This document shows positions 54,532 through 61,822 of a stretch of DNA of 64,000 bases, in pieces. The position numbers were made by a program, and so were the translations under genes. The notes beneath the pieces were generated by a model. It worked only from the letters and a program-made list of their open reading frames with translations. It was not told the DNA's origin and did no database searches. Each line of letters opens with the position of its first letter. The stretch's first letter is position 1. Source of the DNA: Algoriphagus kandeliae (lineage in GTDB: Bacteria > Bacteroidota > Bacteroidia > Cytophagales > Cyclobacteriaceae); assembly GCF_004571135.1 (NCBI RefSeq), contig NZ_SPSB01000003.1:744001-808000 (forward strand), in the 5' to 3' direction.

Positions 54532-55704
54532 TCAAAAGGCAAAAACAGCTGCCAAAAGAAAAGATGAAAGGTTTTTGGATGCAGCTAAATCCTTATTCAA
54601 AAAGTAATTATTGCCCATGGAGTCCAGTCTGATTTCGGGTATGATTGTTAAATTATTTCCAATTTTCGCATTTGCGGAAAGCGTTACCGCGAAGACATTT
54701 CCATCTCCGGCATCGTCAAGACCAACTACCCCGTCAAGTCCTCCATTGAAAACATTGAAATACTCTCCGCGGAGCCCCAAGCCAAAGTTTTCAGAAGGCT
54801 TAGCTTGAAGATATCCTGCAAAACCATAAAACCCAGACCCTTCTCCATCAAGAGGCAAAACATCTCCTCCGTCAAATTCCTGCCCCGAACTGGTAGTATT
54901 ATAGGTCGTATTCACCCCTAAATACCAAAAGTCAGACAGATCAAAGCCTGTAGTCAAATCGATTTGTAGGGTATTCCCGAAAGATGTCTGACCAGGTATA
55001 AGCGCTCCATCATTGACCAGTTTCCCGTCATTATCCCCATAGACTAAATTAAGGAATGTACTTCCAGATCCTGAGGAATATCCCAATTGCGCCCCATAAA
55101 TAAAGGATCCAAAGGGATTAAATTCGGTCAGATCGGTAGGATTCATGACGGCTGCTATGAAAGAAAATTTATCCGATAAGGCAATGTCAGCTTTCAAACC
55201 TGTATGGGAAAAAGGTCCGTAGGAAAACATGTAAGAAGTAGAGTAGTTGAAGTTTCCAGTCGGGGAGATTACTTCATAGCCTAAAAAGGTATTGAAATTC
55301 CCAAAAGTCAACGTGACCTTGTCTGTTGCTTTCCAATAGACATAAAGTTGGTTAACAATTTGGGAGCTTCCTGCCATTCCACCTGAATAAAGTGGTGAGC
55401 CAAAAACTGCATCCTCACCTCGCGGACCAAAAACCAAATCAACCACGGCTCCAACTTTTTCGCCATCATAAGTTGCAATCAAATTGGCCATGCCTAGAGA
55501 AAATCCTGGTAAATTGGCAAATGAACTAGCCGGAGCCATCATATTTTCACCCTTATTGGGTGCATTGAAATTGGTCCGGAAATAAGCATCAACAGACCCT
55601 GAAATTGTCAATACGGAAGGTGTTTCTTCTTTTTCTTCCTGAGCAAAAATTTTATAAGAGGTACTTAGACAAATACATATAGTTAGTAGAAATATCTTTT
55701 TCAT
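54532..55704 (-). CDS. Outer-membrane porin-like beta-barrel protein
   Basis: The 390-residue protein has a signal peptide ending at YKIFAQE. It contains regular beta-strand pairs such as KVTLTFGNFNTFLGYEVISP and LGLRGEYFNVFNGG and ends in LLAAVFAF with a C-terminal phenylalanine. It matches the bacteroidotal outer-membrane beta-barrel porin type. It lies 106 nt downstream of the ammonium transporter gene in the same direction, so it may supply nitrogen solute across the outer membrane. That link is inferred from position only. Confidence 0.83.
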   Translation of the reverse strand: MKKIFLLTICICLSTSYKIFAQEEKEETPSVLTISGSVDAYFRTNFNAPNKGENMMAPASSFANLPGFSLGMANLIATYDGEKVGAVVDLVFGPRGEDAVFGSPLYSGGMAGSSQIVNQLYVYWKATDKVTLTFGNFNTFLGYEVISPTGNFNYSTSYMFSYGPFSHTGLKADIALSDKFSFIAAVMNPTDLTEFNPFGSFIYGAQLGYSSGSGSTFLNLVYGDNDGKLVNDGALIPGQTSFGNTLQIDLTTGFDLSDFWYLGVNTTYNTTSSGQEFDGGDVLPLDGEGSGFYGFAGYLQAKPSENFGLGLRGEYFNVFNGGLDGVVGLDDAGDGNVFAVTLSANAKIGNNLTIIPEIRLDSMGNNYFLNKDLAASKNLSSFLLAAVFAF

Positions 55705-55744
55705 TTTAATTTTGGATGTTGGTTAATGATAGAGTTGACCAATA

Positions 55745-55796
55745 GAACCCCTTGCCGTTCGAAAGAGAGTCGCGTTTTTTTCTTCGGCAGGGGTTC
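55745..55796. repeat. Long-loop inverted repeat between amt and the porin gene
   Basis: GAACCCCTTGCCG (55745-55757) is nearly complementary to CGGCAGGGGTTC (55785-55796), with one unpaired base and a 27-base loop. On the plus strand it is followed by a T-rich run. On the minus strand, the sense of amt, the T-run is weak, so it may be an mRNA-processing or partial-terminator hairpin between amt and the porin gene. Confidence 0.5.
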
Positions 55797-55810
55797 TTCT
55801 TTTTTAGAGA

Positions 55811-57106
55811 TTATTCATCGAATACGATGGTATATCCTCGGATTCCATGTTCGTGAGAATCCAAACCTGTTCGCTCGTGCTCCGCAGAAACACGGATTCC
55901 TACAGTTTTCTTCAGAATAAAGAATATGACATAGGCAGATAAGAATGCCGTCACACCGCAAACTGCTACGCCAATCAATTGAGTCATAAAGCTATGTTCC
56001 GGGTTGGTAGAAAAAATACCTACAGCAAGCGTACCCCAAACACCACAGGTAAGGTGAACAGAAACTGCACCTACTACATCATCCAGATGAAGTTTATCAA
56101 GCAGAATAGCTGAAAGCACTACTAAAATCCCACCGATAAAGCCTACCAAGACAGCACCACCCGGGTTGATGACATCTGCTCCCGCTGTGATAGATACCAA
56201 GCCTGCCAAAATTCCATTGAGAACCATTCCCAAGTCCAATCGCTTGAAGGCAAAATAAGCAGCCAAGAATCCTCCAAGGCCTCCGGCACAGGCTGCCAAA
56301 GAAGTGGTTACAAGGACAAAGGAAACCAATCCAGGGTCAGCGGATAGCACTGAGCCTCCATTGAATCCAAACCATCCCAACCAAAGCAAAAAGACACCAA
56401 TTACCGCCAAAGGAACACTTGCCCCTGGCTTTTCAACAGTTCGCCCATTTACATATTTACCAATTCGAGGACCTACCAAGATGACACCAGCTAAAGCTCC
56501 CCATCCTCCAACAGAGTGGACAAGTGTACTTCCAGCAAAATCATAGAATCCCATAGCATCTAAAGCACCACCTCCCCACTTCCAGCTACCTATAATTGGG
56601 TAAACAAACCCTACAAAGAATAAGGTAAAGATCAAATATGCACCAAGTTTTACACGCTCAGCGATAGCTCCGGAAACAATCGTGGCAGCAGTAGCGGCAA
56701 ACATTGCCTGAAACAAGAAGTCAGTCCAATAAGTATAGCCTGCATTGGCATAATCAGCACTTACATCAGCAGTTGCAGGTGAAAACCAAAACATATTCCA
56801 ACCGCTAAAGTCAAAACTTAACCAACCCGGCACCTCAAATCCAGGATACATTAAGTAAAATCCGACAGCGGCATAAGAAACAATACCGATAATGGGAGTA
56901 ATGGTATTTTTAAAAAGAATATTGACCGTGTTTTTGGCTTGACCAAAACCAGCTTCTACTCCAGCAAAGCCCAAGTGCATGATAAATACCAGGGCCGTCG
57001 AAAGCATCATCCAAACATTGTTTGTGGTAAGGATGTTCTTGGACATCTCTAAAGTGAGATCCATAGTGGCCATTTCATTGGCCAAAACGTGTACAAAATA
57101 CTTCAT
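55811..57106 (-). CDS. amt: Ammonium transporter
   Basis: The 431-residue membrane protein has eleven predicted helices. The pore twin histidines are in GSTLVHSVGGWGALAG and GAVSVHLTCGVWG. The N-terminal helix has GFAGVEAGFGQAKNTVNILFKN, the form seen in the plant/cyanobacterial-type Amt subgroup rather than in E. coli AmtB. It conducts NH4+/NH3 into the cell. No glnK is adjacent. It is preceded by a 520-nt AT-rich region and followed by a hairpin and a porin gene. Confidence 0.94.
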   Translation of the reverse strand: MKYFVHVLANEMATMDLTLEMSKNILTTNNVWMMLSTALVFIMHLGFAGVEAGFGQAKNTVNILFKNTITPIIGIVSYAAVGFYLMYPGFEVPGWLSFDFSGWNMFWFSPATADVSADYANAGYTYWTDFLFQAMFAATAATIVSGAIAERVKLGAYLIFTLFFVGFVYPIIGSWKWGGGALDAMGFYDFAGSTLVHSVGGWGALAGVILVGPRIGKYVNGRTVEKPGASVPLAVIGVFLLWLGWFGFNGGSVLSADPGLVSFVLVTTSLAACAGGLGGFLAAYFAFKRLDLGMVLNGILAGLVSITAGADVINPGGAVLVGFIGGILVVLSAILLDKLHLDDVVGAVSVHLTCGVWGTLAVGIFSTNPEHSFMTQLIGVAVCGVTAFLSAYVIFFILKKTVGIRVSAEHERTGLDSHEHGIRGYTIVFDE

Positions 57107-57575
57107 AGGTTTAGGATTAAATTTGAACGTATTTCAAAATTTTTGATAGGTTTGAGAGCCTAGGCTCGAAACGAATGTAGTTTATTTTTTAGCTAAAAAA
57201 CAAATCACATTTTTAATAAAAATCTATTTTTTCTGATTTTTCAATTAATATTTAAACCATTTTTTAATGATTTTTCAAAAAATGAGTTGTTTTTGAATAA
57301 ATATTAACCCTATATGATAAAAAAATATTATTTCGCTGAGGTTTAGAATATTTTCTGAAAACGATTTCGAAAAACAAGAAACAACCGATCGCAGCGGCCT
57401 TTAGAGATAAAAAAGAATTAAATTCTGTTTTTAATGCTTTTTCTTAAAAAAAATTCATTTTTGATAAATTATGAAAAATATAAATTTTCAAATTATTCGA
57501 TTTTTTTTCAATTTGAATAAGAAAAACTTTTGATCAAGCTTTAAAAACTGCTTCAAAAAATAACCTATAACAAAA
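57107..57575. other. AT-rich gene-free region upstream of amt
   Basis: No open frame of note was found on either strand. The sequence is very AT-rich with many A- and T-tracts, including TTTTTT and AAAAAA runs. It should hold the amt promoter, perhaps under nitrogen control, but I could not identify a clear box. It ends at the hemB terminator. Confidence 0.6.
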
Positions 57576-57598
57576 AAAGACCCGGGATTTGGGTCTTT
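57576..57598 (-). terminator. Terminator of hemB
   Basis: AAAGACCC (57576-57583) pairs with GGGTCTTT (57591-57598) around a seven-base loop. On the minus strand it is followed by a T-run. It lies 30 nt after the hemB stop codon. Confidence 0.8.
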
Positions 57599-57627
57599 AG
57601 CTATCAATATTTCACCTGAAAGATTTT

Positions 57628-58596
57628 TTATCTTAAAGTCTTTGCAAAATCCTTTGCAAAGTAAGTCAGAATGATCTTAGCTCCTGCACGCTTGATAGAA
57701 GTAAGTATTTCCATCATTGCCCGATCTTCATCAATCCAACCTCTGGCAGAGGATGCTTTTACCATACTATATTCTCCTGATACATTGTAAGCAGCAACAG
57801 GAAGAGGATAGTTATCATTCAATAGCTTGATCACATCCAAATAGGACAATGCTGGCTTGACCATCAAAAAATCAGCTCCTTCCTCCATATCCAAATCAGC
57901 TTCGATTAAAGCTTCTTTGGAATTGGCAGGATTCATCTGATAGGTCTTTTTATCTCCAAACTTTGGAGCAGAATCCAAAGCATCCCGGAATGGCCCATAA
58001 AATGCACTTGCATACTTTGCCGTGTAGGACATGATAGAGACATCGGTAAACCCATGCTGATCCAATTCTTCCCGAATAAAACCTACCCGGCCATCCATCA
58101 TATCCGATGGTCCCAAAATATCCACACCTGCATCTGCCTGTGCCAATGACATTTTTGCCAAAACCTCCAATGTCTCATCATTGAGGATTTTTCCATTTTG
58201 TACGATCCCATCATGCCCATCGCTGCTATAAGGATCCATGGCTACATCCGACATGAGACAAACCTCAGGAAATCGCTTTTTGATTTCCCTCAAACCTTTA
58301 AGATAAAATGTTTCAGGATTGTAGCTCTCCTTTGCGAATGGATCTTTAAGTTCTTCTGGATAGGCAGGAAACACATCAAAGCTTTGAATTCCAAGCTTGA
58401 GGCATTCTTCGATTTCAAATAACATTTGATCAATCGAAAACCTAAAAATTCCCGGCATGGAATCCACAGGAATCTTCTTTTTCTCACCTGAAACAAGAAA
58501 AAGAGGAAAAATTAAATCCTCGACTCCAACTGAAGTCTCTTGAACTAGATTTCTGATGGCCTCTGACTTTCGGTTTCTTCTCGGTCTTCTATACAT
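57628..58596 (-). CDS. hemB: Delta-aminolevulinic acid dehydratase
   Basis: I start at the ATG at 58596, giving MYRRPRRNRKSEAIRNLVQET, the conserved HemB N-terminus; the upstream frame begins only with a TTG at 58626 inside the promoter box. The 322-residue enzyme has FLMVKPALSYLDVI with the Schiff-base lysine and the second lysine in SIMSYTAKYASAFYGPF. No zinc-type triple cysteine is evident in the DVAMDPYSSDGHDG region, so it is the magnesium type. It makes porphobilinogen. It is monocistronic. Confidence 0.95.
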   Translation of the reverse strand: MYRRPRRNRKSEAIRNLVQETSVGVEDLIFPLFLVSGEKKKIPVDSMPGIFRFSIDQMLFEIEECLKLGIQSFDVFPAYPEELKDPFAKESYNPETFYLKGLREIKKRFPEVCLMSDVAMDPYSSDGHDGIVQNGKILNDETLEVLAKMSLAQADAGVDILGPSDMMDGRVGFIREELDQHGFTDVSIMSYTAKYASAFYGPFRDALDSAPKFGDKKTYQMNPANSKEALIEADLDMEEGADFLMVKPALSYLDVIKLLNDNYPLPVAAYNVSGEYSMVKASSARGWIDEDRAMMEILTSIKRAGAKIILTYFAKDFAKTLR

Positions 58597-58615
58597 GGGA
58601 TAAAACTTTACTCCC

Positions 58616-58623
58616 CAAAGGTA
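58616..58623 (-). promoter_or_regulatory. TACCTTTG -7 box of hemB
   Basis: On the minus strand TACCTTTG fits the TAnnTTTG consensus and lies 19 nt before the chosen hemB ATG. It covers the alternative TTG start and so supports the later start codon. Confidence 0.55.
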
Positions 58624-58721
58624 CAATAGAGATTTCCCAAGCTAAAATGAATTAGAAATTATCCTCCATAATCATTAAGCTTTGGCTCCTAATTAAGTAT
58701 CTTAGAATAAGATGATACGTC

Positions 58722-59702
58722 ATGAATCAAAAAAAGTATCAACATACGATTTTTGGTGGGTGGGATAATTTTCACTGTCTAGATATCCGGAGTCGTGAAT
58801 CTCAGCTACAAATCAAAATCCCTAAATGTCAAACCTTGGTTTTATACTCCGCCAATGAACTCAAAAAACTACGAAAACAAGGATTTGCTAGTGAGGTAGG
58901 GAAGGAAATAATGAAAAGAATCCAATCTCACCAATCGGATTTTTCCTCCACTAAACCTATTTTATTATTTGATGAGGGAAAAAGCTTGATGGCACAAGCA
59001 ATTTGGCAGCATTACCTGCCTTTTAAGGAAATCTATATTTATCGAAACGGTATCGATGGGCTATTGCAAGAGGCTGAAGAAGTTTTCAAAAGCAAACTCA
59101 ACTTTATCACCCTTTATGGAAAAACTGGTGTCGGAAAATCCGCTATGCTGGAACTCCTTAGAAGTAAAAATCATCAAGTTCTTCACCTAGAAGAAATCGC
59201 AAATCATCGAGGTTCTACTTTTGGAAACCTGAAAAAGCAAACTCAGCCTAGCCAAGAATCTTTTATCCTACAACTAGCCGAATGCTTATCTGACTTTGAT
59301 CCTCAAAAACCCATTTTTGTGGAGTCTGAAAAATATAGCCTCGGCAAAAACATGATTCCCTACAGACTTTTAGATCAAATTTCTAAAGGAAAAAGAGTAC
59401 AACTCCAGCTTAGCGAAGATTCTCGTATTCAAAGGCTGATTTCAGACTATGCAGGCATCAATGACAAAGAAATTGAGTCTGGAATTGAAAAATTAAAGTT
59501 CAGAATTGGTCCTGAAAAGGCGGAAGCACTGAAAAGCGAACTAATCAAAAGGAATTATGCATTTGTAATGCGGGGCTTAATGTCATATTTTGACCAAAGC
59601 GATTCTTATAATCAGGCAACCACTCCTTCATTTGATTTAATTTTAGACTTTGAAAATCCCGAATTAGCCGTATTGGAACTGCTCGAAAAATATGGAAAAT
59701 AA
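58722..59702 (+). CDS. MnmH/SelU-like tRNA enzyme with degenerate rhodanese domain
   Basis: The 326-residue protein aligns with tRNA 2-selenouridine synthase MnmH. The ATPase part is intact: P-loop GKTGVGKS at 133-140 and LEEIANHRGSTFG at 156-168, the hallmark of the family, with FVESEKYSLG after it. The N-terminal rhodanese part is eroded. Where E. coli has CCARGGQRS around C97, this protein has LLFDEGKS at 81-88, with no cysteine. The three other cysteines are at 19, 36 and 188. It is shorter than the usual 360 residues. It cannot carry out rhodanese selenium transfer as known, but may retain geranyl or nucleotide chemistry. It is monocistronic. Confidence 0.83.
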   Translation: MNQKKYQHTIFGGWDNFHCLDIRSRESQLQIKIPKCQTLVLYSANELKKLRKQGFASEVGKEIMKRIQSHQSDFSSTKPILLFDEGKSLMAQAIWQHYLPFKEIYIYRNGIDGLLQEAEEVFKSKLNFITLYGKTGVGKSAMLELLRSKNHQVLHLEEIANHRGSTFGNLKKQTQPSQESFILQLAECLSDFDPQKPIFVESEKYSLGKNMIPYRLLDQISKGKRVQLQLSEDSRIQRLISDYAGINDKEIESGIEKLKFRIGPEKAEALKSELIKRNYAFVMRGLMSYFDQSDSYNQATTPSFDLILDFENPELAVLELLEKYGK

Positions 59703-59887
59703 AAAACGTCTCCCGAAGAAGACGTCACTGTGCCTACAGAAAGTTGAAGCATAACTCGTTGTCATACTGTTCTCAAGATTCAATTTCTTGTTCTTCTTCC
59801 TTGCTTGCTCAGGTTCCTAACACCGTAGTGCGTTTATCTTAAATTCCCGAAGGACTATTACCAATCTTATATTTCTAATTTAGTCAA

Positions 59888-61822
59888 TCAATCCTTATTT
59901 TCCAATACCAAATCAAATCTTAATCCGCTACTTCCCTCTCCCCTTCCAGTTCGTTTTCTTCGGCCATACCAGGACACAATTTTTCCATTATACCATCTTG
60001 TACGTTGGTAGGTACTCGTTAACTTGACACCTGCCCTTGGAATCTCTTCCTCATTGATATACAAAGGATTAAGCTGATTATCATCTTCATCTATCCCATC
60101 TCGTAGAAGTGGTGTTCTCGGACGAATGGCATGAGGAGCATGTAACTCATTGATTCGCGGCATGGATGCTCTCTGGAAATGAATCTCACGATTTGAGCCT
60201 GGCTGATGAACAGGGATAAATGGAATCCAATTCTCACTCACACTATTCCCTAATTGATACCTCAATTGGGCTTTATATGTGGATACCTTGATTTCATCCG
60301 AAGCATTTACACTTTCTGGAAGTGTAATCTCTGAAGGAATCTCCTCTGGCTTGATTAAGCGATTGAATTCATCCTGAAGGTTCTTAGCAGCTTCATAACC
60401 GTCAATCCCCTCACCTAATCCATTAGGAATTTTGGATTCAATTCCCCAAACCAGATTTGCCATTTCATCTCGAATAAATTTGATTTCTTCGATTGCTTCA
60501 CTTTCCAATGTCTTAACTGCTGCTGATGGAAGAAGCACTCTTTTATCAAAATCAGGAGTTTCAAATTCCCCTTTTTCTACTGTCAGGGAATACATATTCC
60601 ACTCATTCCAGCTTTCACCATCTTTGTGAGCTGCCTCAACAAAGAAGTTTTGACCAAAGGTATCCCGAACCAAAATCCCTTCTACCTCAACCATGGAGCC
60701 TGTAGGAATATCATATGGAATAGCCAGCCAGTCATTGCTGTACTGTAGAGCATATTGAGTCACCAAAATTTTGGCAATATCAGTGTCAGAAGCCTTCAGA
60801 TTGCCGAGATCAATGGAGCCATCTTCCATTTCCCACCAGCGTGAATTCGGCATCCCTGCAAAACTTGCTTCGGAAGGAATCACTGTCAGCACTTCTCTTT
60901 TTCTAATGGATTCATCGTAGGCTAGGTTGGAATTCCCTTTTTCTTTGGCCACATCAAATGAAAACCAATCTAAATGGCCATGAAAATACTCCTCAGCATT
61001 TAATTCTGTTTTGGTTCCATCACCTTCATCCACTTCAGTTCGAAAACTGTATTCAAGACGCTCCCTTAACCAACAATCCTGTTCATCGCTTTCTGGTAAA
61101 TTCAATTCATTCTTCACAAATTCAACCCATTTAGCAGCAACCAAAAGCAGCAAGTTCTTATGTTTTGAAAGAATAAATTTTTCAGCATTCGGTGATTGAT
61201 TCGGAGCAAGTATCAGTTGATTGATTTGGGTTGGATTTTGCCATAAAAGAAACCAAAGAGTCTTCCCATTTACGGCTCTCCCGCTCACTGCTCGAAGGAA
61301 GGAAGCTGACTGCTGCAAACTTAGCACCCGAGCTTTTGAAGCTGTTGTTTGAGCCGTATCATCTTCCTGAAACTGAGGTATAGTAAAAGGGAATTTTTCT
61401 TTAAACTGCTCCCGATACATCCCAGTATTATACCCTTGGCTAGTAGGGAGTTTTACCCCTTCCTCATCGAGCAGATTCAAAAACTTTTTCCCGATCCGTA
61501 CAGCCATTTTCAAATCTATATCAGGAATCAATCGCTCTACCCTTGCTTCTAAAGGTAAATCTTCCGTGTATGGTATTTTATTTCCGTCACCTCCCGTGAA
61601 TGAGGTCATTCGGACCATATTTATAGCAGCTTTTGCAAAAATCGCCGATCCGGCATCCTCACCTTTCAACTCCCCAAACTGATACTGTCTAGCCAACATC
61701 CATAAAGGGTCATTGATTTTTGCAGCAAGTGAATCGTCCAATTCTTCCTCACGAGGCCGCCCTTCGATTCGATTATAGGCTCTGAAAGGTTCACAGGGGA
61801 AATATTGCTTTATTGTTGTCAT
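59888..61822 (-). CDS. Large hypothetical protein A of the right-edge pair
   Basis: The 644-residue protein has no signal peptide or membrane segment. Its N-terminus is FPCEPFRAYNRIEGRPREEEL followed by INDPLWMLARQYQFGELKGEDAGS, a W-M-L-A-R-Q-W/Y-Q motif I associate with a family of large uncharacterised proteins seen in gene clusters of several phyla. The middle has aromatic helix-rich segments and the C-terminus is basic (WYNGKIVSWYGRRKRTGRGE). It is coupled by TAATG to the upstream gene, so the two are co-translated. The function is unknown; a part in a multi-protein assembly is plausible. Confidence 0.75.
   Translation of the reverse strand: MTTIKQYFPCEPFRAYNRIEGRPREEELDDSLAAKINDPLWMLARQYQFGELKGEDAGSAIFAKAAINMVRMTSFTGGDGNKIPYTEDLPLEARVERLIPDIDLKMAVRIGKKFLNLLDEEGVKLPTSQGYNTGMYREQFKEKFPFTIPQFQEDDTAQTTASKARVLSLQQSASFLRAVSGRAVNGKTLWFLLWQNPTQINQLILAPNQSPNAEKFILSKHKNLLLLVAAKWVEFVKNELNLPESDEQDCWLRERLEYSFRTEVDEGDGTKTELNAEEYFHGHLDWFSFDVAKEKGNSNLAYDESIRKREVLTVIPSEASFAGMPNSRWWEMEDGSIDLGNLKASDTDIAKILVTQYALQYSNDWLAIPYDIPTGSMVEVEGILVRDTFGQNFFVEAAHKDGESWNEWNMYSLTVEKGEFETPDFDKRVLLPSAAVKTLESEAIEEIKFIRDEMANLVWGIESKIPNGLGEGIDGYEAAKNLQDEFNRLIKPEEIPSEITLPESVNASDEIKVSTYKAQLRYQLGNSVSENWIPFIPVHQPGSNREIHFQRASMPRINELHAPHAIRPRTPLLRDGIDEDDNQLNPLYINEEEIPRAGVKLTSTYQRTRWYNGKIVSWYGRRKRTGRGEGSSGLRFDLVLENKD

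Noticed and set aside
58722..59702. MnmH-like gene as a simple pseudogene
   Set aside because: The frame is intact over 326 codons and the ATPase motifs are well kept; only the rhodanese loop is changed.
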